Assembly (NCBI GenBank): GCA_000934455.1
Contig: KN886589.1
Coordinates: forward strand, 50,200-74,366
Reading direction: 5' to 3'
DNA length: 24,167 nucleotides
DNA from: Apostichopus parvimensis
Lineage: Eukaryota > Echinodermata > Holothuroidea > Aspidochirotida > Stichopodidae
Each line of letters opens with the position of its first letter. Within the stretch, counting starts at the first letter, position 1. This document shows positions 10,150 to 19,108 of the stretch, in pieces. The notes below the pieces were generated by a model. The model saw only the letters and a list, made by a program, of their open reading frames with translations. It searched no databases and was not told where the DNA came from. The position numbers and the translations under genes are program-made.

Positions 10150-10411
10150 ATTGCTTTTTATGACCGTCGGTCTCGAGCTCCCTTGGCATTGTCGGTTCCC
10201 CAATTTTTTTTTTTTTTACGTCACAGCGTCCACGACGTCAGGACCAGTTAATGTCAAATATGTTTGGTATTGATTTGTGGGATGAAATTCTTCCACCAAT
10301 GATTTGTGTAAGAAGATAGCCGGGCATTTTTTACACCCAAAGAACGAAAATCGATATATATATTTCAGCCGTTGAGATACGTAGAGCCACAGATTGTTAC
10401 ACCTCGATAGA
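10150..10411 (+). promoter_or_regulatory. Putative promoter region upstream of 10412
   Basis: The stretch contains two CRE-like cores (ACGTCA at 10218-10223 and GACGTCA at 10234-10240) and raised CpG content near 10160-10240. An ATCGATATATAT sequence lies near 10351. It precedes a short ATG exon at 10412. A TTTCAG at about 10368 could be an acceptor, in which case the following 58 bp would be an internal exon. Function is inferred from motif clustering only. Confidence 0.25.
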
Positions 10412-10426
10412 ATGGCCGCTGCAGAG
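10412..10426 (+). CDS. Candidate minimal first coding exon (MAAAE)
   Basis: ATG at 10412 has an ideal context (A at -3, G at +4) and is followed by GCC GCT GCA GAG and a GTAATC donor at 10427, ending in phase 0. MAAAE is a very common kind of animal protein N-terminus, which favours a real start, although five codons carry little information. The same bases also read open in another frame as an internal exon from about 10369. A phase-0 acceptor 3.7 kb downstream at 14119 would continue it with DGDLVYHVAG, but this is one of many possibilities. Confidence 0.3.
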
Positions 10427-10648
10427 GTAATCAGATCTGTGATTTTTTTTTCCCTTTAAATTAATTGCCATGTTATGAGTTGTTTCCATTTCAGTGTTTG
10501 TTTTAAAATAACTTTTAATTAAAACCGGTGTAGATGTTAACTTATAGACAGTATCTAGAACAAGAGTTAACGACATTCCCAGAATGGTTTCGATTTATTT
10601 AAGCAGCTGTGTGTGTGTTTGTGTGTGTTTAAAATTAATCTGTTTGAC

Positions 10649-11035
10649 GTCTGTCGAATTTTATGAAAACACAACCAGTAGTGTATACTCAAAAATTAAA
10701 TAAAAAAAATTAAAAAAGGGAATATTTATCCATTGAATGAATATAATTCAGCAAGAAATATATGATTCATCAATATTATCCGAAAATAGATTTTTTATTC
10801 TTTTTTCATGCAGACTATATATTTTCATATTTGATGAAATTAATGTCTGTCGAATTTTATGAAAACACAACCAGTAGTGTATAATCAAAATATAAAATAA
10901 CAATAAAAGAAGGGAAGATTTATCCATTGTATAAAATATAAATCAACAAGAAATATATGATTTATCAATATGATCCGAAAATAGATTTTTTATTTTTTTT
11001 TCATGCAGACTATATATTTTCATATTTGATGAAAT
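10649..11035 (+). repeat. 196-bp tandem duplication (two copies)
   Basis: Copy 1 (10649-10844) and copy 2 (10845-11035) both run from GTCTGTCGAATTTTATG to CATATTTGATGAAAT. Long identical blocks lie between, including AAAACACAACCAGTAGTG and the GATCCGAAAATAGATTTTTT region (one base differs). Differences are mostly in A/T runs. The unit is strongly AT-rich and has no coding capacity. TTCATATTTGATGAA at the copy end is a small hairpin. It could be a local duplication or two units of a longer satellite found elsewhere. Confidence 0.85.
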
Positions 11036-11039
11036 GTTT

Positions 11040-12535
11040 GTAAAGTATCAAATTCAACACTTTTAAGCTTTGACTTCATTAATATTAGAAATGAAACGTA
11101 ACGTGGTATCAAATGAAATCTGCATGGATATGGAATCTTAGTATGGAAAAGAATAAATGGAAGAAAACCAGATTCATTGAGTAAAACTATAGTTCCTGCC
11201 CGGTTAAAGATGACTGAAGGCGATATAATTTTAGTGTTTGTATTCCAATAATCAAACACAAAAGAAAAATGTGAAGTACAGATAATAGGTTTCTACACAG
11301 CTGGTTCTGTTTTCAAGCTCTTCAGGCCAGACCTTATGGTACTGGATATCAGTGTGAAGTTGTTTCTTGTATTAATTCTAAGAACTCTAGTTACCAAATA
11401 GGGACCCTGACAGATTTTGATTGGAGTTTGGGGTCAGTGAAGGGGGGGGGGGGGGGGGGGGGGGGGGTGGGATGGTTGGGTGGATGATCATGTCTGTGGT
11501 ACCACCAAATCCCTGTGAAAATCATCGCCAAGTGGCAACTTTGTTAATGCATTTAACAAATGTTGAGGCCGTAAATGAGTTTCTAAGGTTAATTTTTGTA
11601 CTACATATGGGAAGCTGACCCATATGGTCCACATTGTTAGACTATATAGAACAGCCACTTTCACTGATGAGCCAATTGATGATGTACATTTACTTATTGA
11701 AGGGATTTCTCAGAATGATATGAGGTGTAGTAATACAGTATGCACAACCTACACCGATTGAAGTTGTTTTCAGCAGTACATAAACCATTTCATATAATTC
11801 ATTTGTTTTCCCATAACAATATTCAATATACTTGTAAAACTGATTAGCTTAAATATATACATCATGCATATACCTGTGAAAGGAACTGTTCAGAGAAGTC
11901 CACAGGACTTTATAAAAATTATGAAATGCCAACGTACGGAAACCTGTGTTGCCCTTATACGAAACTGTACAATTCTTCCATCCTATAACATGCATCAAGA
12001 TTAAATTTTGTGCTTTAACATGTATTTTATGCAGAAGTCCCTTTCATATGTTTTAGTGTGCTCTCTGCCATAAATGGTAAAGATGTTATATTTATATGTA
12101 GGCTCATAACATCATAATTACTATAGATCTTTACAATCTGTTATTCTGTATTGTAGAATGCTGTTAGGTGATTCAATCAAGCCATGATGTGACACATTAC
12201 TTGGGGAAACTGTTCCTTGATGATGGAACTCAAGTAGCCACTCCTTTAATTTGTTTGACATATTAGTTGATTGGATGTATATATGCATCATAACATTAAG
12301 GAGATGATTGCATTGAAAAATTGTGCTGAGTCAGATGTCATTTCCATTATTTATATATATTTTTGAGAGTTTTTTAAAATTTTATTGAACTTGACATATT
12401 GGCCAGGGAATAGAAAAGTGTTGGGGAGGGATTTTTATACAGTATATAAGTAATATACCAGGTATGTTTATCAACAATTTTATTTTCTGTTAAGTGAGAG
12501 ATGATGCCAAAAATATCGTGACAAATAATGACTGT
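11040..12535. other. AT-rich stretch with a long G run, otherwise no gene seen
   Basis: A 26-bp run of G occupies 11442-11467. No credible start-donor or acceptor-stop pair was found in the remainder, which is likely intron or intergenic. The minus-strand frame at 11020-11259 is AT-rich and begins in the tandem repeat, so it is not called. Confidence 0.4.
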
Positions 12536-12540
12536 ATCGG

Positions 12541-12652
12541 ATCATGGAATAGACAAATTGAGGGTCAGGGTAGGGCAAGGCACTAGGAAGAGATAGGGCA
12601 GGGAAGGAGAAGGGCAGAGAAGGGTGGGGGGTGTTGGGGGGGGGGGGCAGGA
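12541..12652 (+). repeat. G-rich AGGGCA/AGGG repeat tract
   Basis: Irregular repeats of AGGG, AGGGCA and GGGG extend over about 110 bp and end in a run of twelve G (12636-12647). The plus strand has well over four G triplets at short spacing, so quadruplex formation is plausible. Confidence 0.65.
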
Positions 12653-13340
12653 GCAGCAAAAACAGAAATGGGACAAGGAAATTGGAGGAGATACCTCATA
12701 CTTTCTTAATCACTGTTTAAGTATTACCTAGCTTTAAATAGCTAATTTAGACACATAGTGAATATTCCACCAGTAACAATTTTAATAGAACAAAACTGAA
12801 CAGAATTGTGCATCTTTATTTACTGCTATTTTTTATCTACATGCTGTATATAAATATGCTCTTCTGCATCCTTGTGAATTATCAACCAGAAGAGCTCATC
12901 ATGTGCATAGAGCTCTATAAGAATTCATTTCCTCCAAGAAGCTTGTGTCTACTACCTCAATTTCTTTCCCGATGGGCAAGTTTTTGTTTATATCTAATAT
13001 ATTTGGTGGTGGTACCGGGTCGCTGGGAATTCCAGCTCTGGTTTCTTGAAAGAAAGGTTTGAAAATATTGATCAGTGAAAAGCAAGAATGCCATAGTTAA
13101 CGGACTTTTTGTGTCAAAACAGTTTGATTCTTTGATTGTCTTGACTTTGCTGAGTTTGCACACATTGCGTTTCGGAAACTGCTGCAAAATCAACACTCGT
13201 TGTTAGCATATAGACAATGGCTCGTTATATCCATGGATGAACAGGCACCATTGCATTTTATGCCTTTGTGCTCAGTTTGCACCTTCACACTCTAGTTTAT
13301 AAAGTGCATCCTGGTGAACTTTCAATACCACCAGGAAGAA
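12653..13340. other. No convincing gene
   Basis: Overlapping open frames on both strands near 12808-13196 are AT-rich and lack splice signals of good quality. The segment is treated as non-coding. Confidence 0.4.
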
Positions 13341-13345
13341 GATAG

Positions 13346-13391
13346 AGAGAGTGGGTGGCGACCCGGATGTGGGTTGGGGGAGGGGGGGGGG
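13346..13391 (+). repeat. G-rich tract
   Basis: GAGAGAGTGGGTGG leads into GGGTTGGGGGAGGGGGGGGGG. It is another plus-strand G tract of the series. Confidence 0.65.
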
Positions 13392-13544
13392 TATTCAGCA
13401 TTGAAATGTTTCAATCAAATTAGTTGGTTAGGTAGGAGAGGAAAGTTCCTGCGAATACCGGAGACAGGTAAGTATCTTCATTCTTAAATTTCTCTAAAAT
13501 TCCTCTAAAGTAGAAAAAAGGGACTTTGCCTGCCCACTCAAGTT

Positions 13545-13830
13545 GTGTAAACGTCCAGTACCGTGGGTATGGACTGCTCTTGAAATGAATTAAATAGCCC
13601 TTGGACATTTGTGCACGGTTTGGTATACTGCATGTGCTGCACGTGGCATATTTTCACCAGCGTTTGAAATTCTCGGTATCCGATCGTTCGCATCTTCCGT
13701 GAAAATCACTGCCATTATTTGACATCACCCTCCCCCCCCTCAACTTAACGACAATAGTGTCTGGTCTGTCTGCCCCCCTCGTGTGTAAACGTGCGGTATG
13801 TCGTGTACATGGACTGTGTCTAATTAAACT
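13545..13830 (+). repeat. Imperfect direct repeat around GTGTAAACGT...TGGACTG
   Basis: The segments at about 13545-13600 and 13781-13830 share TGTGTAAACGT, then GTA, then TGGACTG, then an AATTAA tail, with several substitutions. The intervening sequence is CpG-rich and includes a C-rich tract (13727-13738). The minus-strand frame at 13654-13881 runs through it; its Arg-rich product reflects CpG content and it is not called. Confidence 0.4.
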
Positions 13831-14118
13831 TGACAATGCACGTTTTGGAACTGCTTTGTTACATCTCCCACGACAGATCATACACCCTTGGGATGCGGAG
13901 CGAATTGACTGATAAAATGTCTATCGCATGTTGGAGTCGTTCATATATATATAATAATGTGAAAGTCTTTGTTTCTCGGAAGGTGATAAAAATGAATCAC
14001 CAGCTTGGCTTTAATAACGAATCATTACTGTACGTACATTTCATGTACGAGGTCGACGGTGATAGTAACCGTCACATTCTACTGGCGTATATTAATTTCT
14101 TTTTGTCTTTTTTTCAAG

Positions 14119-14187
14119 GATGGTGATCTCGTCTATCACGTAGCTGGTGAGCTCACACCAGACAGTTTGTCTCAGCGGTGTGAATAA
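14119..14187 (+). CDS. Candidate exon after a strong acceptor, unrecognised
   Basis: A long pyrimidine tract ending TTTTTTTCAAG gives a strong acceptor at 14118. The exon reads GAT GGT GAT CTC GTC TAT and so on, encoding DGDLVYHVAGELTPD then SLSQRCE and a TAA at 14185-14187. The base composition rises to about 50% GC and third-position use looks coding-like. A GTGAGC donor at 14147 offers an alternative 28-bp exon. No AATAAA follows within 150 bp, which argues either for splicing at 14147 or against a terminal exon. The phase-0 acceptor fits either first-exon candidate at 9759 or 10412. Confidence 0.3.
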   Translation, partial: DGDLVYHVAGELTPDSLSQRCE

Positions 14188-14470
14188 TCGGTTACTTGAC
14201 GTCCTGTTAAATGAAACAGAACGAACGACAATGATGTTGCATCATCCGACAAGAGAATTTTATGTAATTCTCAAAATCTGTCAGTGTTTATATTATCAAC
14301 CATAATTTCTTCCAAGAAGAAGAAGGGAAAAAAATGTATTGAATATTGACCAACTTGACTCAATAGACTGTATACAGGAGTGACGAACATCGATAGAATA
14401 CAGATTTATAGTATATAATGGCTAATTTGTTGGTAAAGTACATATTGTCCACACTGACTGTCTACGACAC

Positions 14471-14840
14471 TTAAAGGGTGTGAAGACTCGCGCAAAAAGA
14501 AATGTCTCATGCCGGTAATCTGACCTAGTTTCGAATGAGGTGTAACAGAAGTGTTTGACACCACCATCGATCCCAGAAAATACACACACAGCTTGCTACC
14601 GTCGTCGGTAATTAGACACTAGTGTATAGTCAGTACATACAGCTGCGGTCAATACCCACAGCACAGTGTACAAACGATGCAGCAATGGACATCTCAGATC
14701 CAGCTAAAGATAACAAGGTATCACGTTTCATTACTGTCTGCATTTTGTAGCGACACGAACAAAACGTCACTTGCAAGCCACAAAAGTTAACTTTTTCAGA
14801 TGGCCATACGCGGTTTGGGGCGAGTCTTCAATGCCTTTAA
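14471..14840 (+). mobile_element. TTAA-flanked MITE-like element, copy 2
   Basis: A 370-bp unit bounded by TTAA on both sides is collinear with copy 1 at 3961-4333. It shares the TTAAAGGGTGTGAAGACT left end, internal blocks such as GAGGTGTAACAGAAGTGTT and GATAACAAGGTATCACGTTT, and the CTTCAATGCCTTTAA right end. It differs by scattered substitutions and small indels (an extra GTC near 14603, loss of TGTAC near 14736). It has no long flanking direct repeat; only the TTAA is duplicated. The number of differences from copy 1 suggests both are old insertions. Confidence 0.78.
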
Positions 14841-15605
14841 ATTAATTTCTGAGAAATGAAAATGGAGAAAGCTGATATTCATGAATTAAAGTGACTGGAC
14901 GATGAAGTCTAACATGCCGCCATTAGGTTTGATTTTCAGATAAAATAATGGCCATGTTCATATATAAGGAGGATCGGGATCCTGTTCTCATACAGAGAGG
15001 TATTAATAAAGCCATCCCAGGTGGCATCCACATTTGAGAACGCAAGGCGGATCAACGATGAACCGAAGAGCATTGAGCAATCTGTACGCATTGTCAAGCC
15101 GCACGCTTGGGGTGCGATGCTGTGCGCAGTACAAGGGACGGAGTGTAACCAGGTTTTGCAATGCTATCTCGTAGCCATGATTGCCCTATGGAGCCTGGCA
15201 ACCTACACCATGTGTAGAACAGTATTAACAACATTATTTTAGAATTGGGCAGATCGACTGCTTGTAAAATAGTAACATGTTGCCATGTAGCCTTCTGCAA
15301 TGTTTACAAAACATGATTATCTCCAGTTCCCTCGAGTTGAAGCACTGATGGACAATGTGCGCAGTCGAGCGTACACTAATGCTTTAAACGTTAGAAATGT
15401 TTACTACACCTAAACGTCTAACGTGAGGAATACATGCGACATGGCAGATGTAACGTTACTTTCCTTCATTCAAAAGAAACTCCCTCTCATTCAAGGCTTC
15501 AAAACAAGTAACACTTTACCACTCTCAAAGTTCTGACGTTGAGATGTGTGATGGAGTCTTCAGTCGTGGTATATTAACACATGCAGTAGCTATAAATAGT
15601 ACTAC
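14841..15605. other. Unassigned stretch with a TATA/AATAAA motif pair
   Basis: TATATAAGG (about 14960) is followed about 45 bp later by AATAAA (about 15005-15010) and then by a GC-richer open plus-strand frame without ATG (15021-15242). This spacing is LTR-like, but I could find no second copy or credible primer binding site. The rest, to 15605, shows no gene. Confidence 0.35.
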
Positions 15606-16290
15606 AGTGCACTACAATCTTGATCACCCTCCGTAGGATCAGGATGCTCCCCAAAGCCAGATTGCGATTGTGGTCTCTGATCCACGGTAAGCGAGCATTC
15701 ACACTACACTCTCGATCACCCTCGTAAGGGTCAGGATCCTGCCCAAAAGCCAGATTGCGATTGAGGGGTCTGATCCTGGATAAGCCAGCATCCACACTAC
15801 GATCTTGATCACCATCGTTATGATCAGGGTGCTTCCCAAAAGCCAGATTGTGATTGTGGGGATCTGATCCTCGGTAAGCGAGCATCCACACTACAATCTT
15901 GATCACTCTTGTTAGGATCAGGATGCTTTCCCAAAGCAAGATTGTGATTGAGGGGTCTGATCCTGGATAAGCCAGGATTCACACTACAATCTTGATCACT
16001 CTTGTTAGGATCAGGATGCTCCCCAAAAGCCAGATTGCATTTGTGGGGTCTGATCCTGGGTAAGCCAGCATTCACACTACGATCTTGATCATCCTTGTTA
16101 GGATCAGGATCCTCCCCAGAAGCCAGATTGTGATTGAGGGATCTGATCCTGGGTAAGCCAGCATCCACACTACGATCTTGAGCACCCGATCTCCGCAAAG
16201 CCAGATCACGATTGTTGAGTCCGATCCTGAGTACACTGACGTTCACACTACAATCTTGATCACCCATGCTGAATCAGATCCTACCTGTGT
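15606..16290. repeat. Eight-unit tandem array of about 93 bp
   Basis: Units start with ACTAC(A/G)ATCTTGATCA-like sequence at 15611, 15703, 15796, 15890, 15983, 16076, 16169 and 16247, so the spacings are 92, 93, 94, 93, 93, 93 and 78 bp. Each unit carries a GGATCAG block, a CCCCA-AAAGCCAGATTG block, a GTGATTG(T/A)GGGG block and CTGATCCTGG, then (T/G)AAGC(C/G)AGCAT(T/C)CAC. The 16169 unit is shortened and the last is truncated. Because 93 is a multiple of three and the unit is stop-poor, the minus strand is open over most of the array, but small indels shift the frame and at least two frames are free of stops. A protein-coding role is therefore not supported. It is a minisatellite or a tandem block inside a mobile element. 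Confidence 0.9.
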
Positions 16291-16299
16291 TCCCAAATC

Positions 16300-17390
16300 T
16301 GAACAAGGCTACGATACTCAATGTGAAAACAGATTTTTTTTTCAGCCCCATATGACATGTTAACAATGCGTTACGCATTTGTCAAGGACGAAAGATGTCG
16401 AATGTCATTCAAAAATGCTCCGTTGTTCTGATAAAGTTAATAAAGAAACTTATTTTAGTTGAGCTTATTAGAATTTATTAAAAAACAATGGATTAACAAT
16501 TAGGCACGTGCACTGAGGAGGTGACATCACCTTGAATTTAGCCTTAAAGCAGCATTCCAAAGATTAAGGATATTTTAAAGGTGGACAACTTGAAAGCCAC
16601 CATAGCTATAAAAACATTCACAGCACTAAAATGTTTCTTTTCCGTTTGGACTATTAACATTTCAAGACTAAATGTTTCTTCCTAAGGCCGTCTTCTTAGA
16701 GACTTGAGATTAAATTTGAAATGAAAATGAAAAGAACATGGAAACAGCATATTGCTCTTAGTGTGCAATTGCAGCTATGTAGACATCACATATGTTTGCT
16801 TTTAGTTCACATTGGTACAAACTGTGTCAATTTTCAACTATCCAATATCTCAAATTTTAACACAATGTGGGAATTGCCTGAAAATCTCACCAGTACGCTT
16901 AGAATGTGTTCTTCTTTCCTACTGTGTGAAAAACAATTTTTTCCTCTGGATTTATTCTCTTCTACGAATGTACAGGGCTTACCCTGATCCTTTTGTTTTA
17001 CATTGCACTAGAGACCTTTCTATATAAATTGGTGTTTAGTGTGAAAAGCAAGTTTGGTATAAATTTTTAATAATTTTGACATTTTCCTTCATCATTTTGA
17101 AGTCAAAACTTACGAGTTACGACCTATTTTGTAACAAGGATTTTACGTACCGAAAAGGACCAGAAATTTCATCAATATGGAACTCAAAAATCCCGTTTTA
17201 AGAAGAACGGTCTATACATGTACATGTCACGTGTTTTAAGCCATCTCAACAATGTGTTTGTTTACCACATGTACCCTAAACATAAACTATTCAGTTAAAA
17301 GCAACTCTTCGAGCAAGCAAGCAAGCAGACTCTAAATAAAGTATAACAGCTAGGCCTTACAGAAGATAATTTTACCCGCACGTCTAAATG
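16300..17390. other. AT-rich stretch, no convincing gene
   Basis: An AATAAA lies at about 17334, but no coding exon ends before it. ACATGTACATGT followed by CACGTG (near 17217-17233) forms a palindromic E-box region. The plus-strand frames at about 16720-17027 are AT-rich and not credible. Confidence 0.4.
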
Positions 17391-17699
17391 TCAGGGTTCG
17401 ATGGTTAATCCTTCAGCAGAGCTGTTGCTACGGCAACCATCAGTAAAAACAATGGCGAGGCTAGAAGTGGATTGAGACTTGTCTCTTGCCTCTACGACAT
17501 CGGTTTTTCTTGTCTTTTTGCTGGCTACGCTGGTGACACTTATCAGTGACGAAAGTGAAAACGTCAAAAGATTTGAAGAGATTACTTGTGAGCCTTCGCT
17601 GGGGTTTTCTCGAGATGTTCCAGCAGGCCAGTCCAACATCTCACTATTCAACCAGCCTCCATTTTCAGAATGTGAAGCTTGTCTACTATATGTTCTGCT
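17391..17699 (-). CDS. Open minus-strand frame, possible terminal exon, weak
   Basis: The minus strand is open for 102 codons from a TAA at 17702-17700 to a TGA at 17391-17393. The region is GC-richer than its neighbours. The conceptual product is Ser/Thr-rich, with a KKTRK basic patch near the middle, and ends in GLTIEP. The same bases are also open on the plus strand (17476-17841), where the start of the frame is hydrophobic, so strand cannot be decided by openness. Candidate acceptors upstream on the minus strand have poor pyrimidine tracts, and there is no poly(A) signal after the stop. It may instead be a promoter or 5' leader associated with the X-box at 17424. Confidence 0.2.
   Translation of the reverse strand, partial: SRTYSRQASHSENGGWLNSEMLDWPAGTSRENPSEGSQVISSNLLTFSLSSLISVTSVASKKTRKTDVVEARDKSQSTSSLAIVFTDGCRSNSSAEGLTIEP
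17424..17437. promoter_or_regulatory. Perfect RFX X-box motif
   Basis: GTTGCTACGGCAAC matches the X-box consensus RYYNYY-N(1-3)-RRNRAC at every position with a two-base spacer, and is nearly palindromic. X-boxes bind RFX factors and sit close upstream of many ciliary genes in animals. A plus-strand ATG with ideal context follows at 17452, but its frame ends after seven codons. The motif therefore has no clear coding partner on that strand; an untranslated first exon is possible. Confidence 0.45.
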
Positions 17700-18240
17700 T
17701 TATACTAAATGTTTACAGGCTTCCTTCTCTAGTACCTATAGATTTTGGAGGCATTTGAATGTATCTTTTAGGTTGTACTGTAGGAGGGGGAGGTGTGGGG
17801 GTGGGGGTAGATGTGGCATATGGATACAATATACCTTTTAGGTTTTATTTGCTATAAAACCCAATTCATCACTTTTAAGGTCTGGTATTAAGTTGGATAG
17901 CACTGTTATGCACCCTTTTGTTCCTTTGATGCTTGATATTGCTGTGTGTTCATTTTTCATATAAACGGCGACAAAGGAACTTGCCGATTTGTCAAAAGTT
18001 TTAAAGCCAAATGCGTTGGTGTAAATAAAGATCTACTGTTCATCTGGCAGTTAATGTGTATGTACAAGGTAGTGCCAACCTATTGGTTATTACTTTTTAA
18101 GAATGAAATGGAAATTAATAATTTCTTTTCATTGAGTGAATTTGGCTAAACATTCGTTGAGTGCTTAGCTGCAAAAAGTGAAAGGTGGTATAAATATTAA
18201 TCAACTGTGTTCAGGTCTGAAACAGAAATATTAAAAGCCG

Positions 18241-18267
18241 GGGAAAAAAAAAAGAAAAAAAAAAAAC
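18241..18267 (+). repeat. A-rich run
   Basis: Two A runs are separated by a single G (A10-11, G, A12), flanked by GGGG and CAATCG. It may be a slippage-prone simple repeat or the poly(A) tail of an old plus-strand retroposon; no retroposon body was recognised to its left. Confidence 0.6.
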
Positions 18268-18301
18268 AATCGTTATCACTATCATTAGCTATGAATATTA
18301 C

Positions 18302-18394
18302 TGAGATCTCCTGAAAGAGCCAAGAAAAATCTTGCTTCATTTCGGAGATATATAGTTGCAATGACCTGGTCTGAGAGCTGCTATTTTTGTCAAT
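18302..18394 (-). CDS. Possible second exon of the 18711 gene
   Basis: On the minus strand an acceptor (CATCACAG, ending at 18395) begins a 93-bp phase-0 segment of 31 codons: IDKNSSSQTRSLQLYISEMK then QDFSWLFQEIS. It closes at a weak GTAATA donor at 18301. It follows the strong exon 18711-18505 in phase after a 110-bp intron. The peptide has a helix-like pattern, with hydrophobic residues at L, Y, I, M, F and L spacing. The acceptor lacks a good pyrimidine tract and the donor is non-ideal, so this is only a compatible continuation. Confidence 0.22.
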
Positions 18395-18504
18395 CTGTGA
18401 TGTCATAATGCCACTAGGATCTACAAACCTTTTACTTTCCCCATATTTTTCTTTTCATTTTTTCAAGGTAAATGTTTTTGGTATTTACTTCGCTCCTCGC
18501 TTAC

Positions 18505-18711
18505 CTGTCTCCCCACAACCTTAGCACTCTCATTATACCATGCGTAGAATGAACCGGTAACTTTTAATGCTGTGCGCCTTCTTTGACCGACCCCTCCGGT
18601 CAATGCCCTTCTCATTCTACCACCCAAAATGCCTACATCATTCGTTTTCTTGTGTAGATCATTCGTATTCGACTTAATTCGATTGGAACGGTCTCTTAGG
18701 ATCTTTGCCAT
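18505..18711 (-). CDS. Best coding exon in the window: basic N-terminal exon, unrecognised
   Basis: An ATG at 18711 (G at +4) opens exactly 69 codons on the minus strand and stops at a CAG|GTAAGC donor (18504), giving a phase-0 intron. The peptide begins MAKILRDRSNRIKSNTNDLH, continues through a Gly/Arg segment (GGRMRRALTGG, then VGQRRRTALK) and ends VTGSFYAWYNESAKVVGRQ. It has 16 Lys/Arg in 69 residues, with R44-R46 as a basic cluster, no signal peptide and no membrane segment. The first 25 residues look helical and the FYAWYN patch near residue 57 is aromatic. GC is higher than the flanks and codon choice looks normal. I do not recognise a family. Nuclear, nucleic-acid-binding or ribosomal roles would fit the charge but are guesses. 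A stop codon lies directly upstream in frame, so 18711 is the natural start unless an exon boundary falls there. Confidence 0.5.
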
Positions 18712-19108
18712 TTACTGGTGTTCAGACACTGATGCTATCATTAGAACATGTATGTACTGTAAGCAGATTCAATATATCTTAGATTTATCAATTTCAAGAC
18801 CGATGTGGCTCGATGATGTCATACCTAGACTTGATCAAGTCTGCTGCCTTGTGTGCGTGTGAAGAAATGTTAAATCTGTGCTATATCTCCCAAATGGACT
18901 AAGATTTACTTTTAAGTGGTTGGGAAAGTTGTCCATGACAGTTAATCTCTACAACCATAGATCGATATATATCGTTGGGAGGTTTGTGTATCCTTTGAGC
19001 TTAAAAGTTTCATAGTGAAGAAAATTTGCATTAGTACTTGACCCTGCAGAGTCGATTATTACTTTAAAAGATCTATCCCAGATCTTTGGTTTTTTGCCTC
19101 TTTGTCAG

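Noticed and set aside
14955..15030. Solo LTR or LTR end (TATATAAGG, then AATAAA, then TGG)
   Set aside because: No second copy is present in the window, the sequence after it does not match any tRNA 3' end I know well enough to call a primer binding site, and no clear TG...CA borders or target duplication were found.
15574..16267. Minus-strand tandem-peptide gene over the 93-bp array
   Set aside because: The open frame changes with unit-length changes, two frames are stop-free, no splice sites or signal peptide precede it, and the repeat is adequately explained as a DNA-level tandem repeat.
17391..17400. GGTTCGA as a tRNA B-box
   Set aside because: No A-box, cloverleaf arms or terminator T-run at suitable distances; no tRNA gene was found anywhere in the window.
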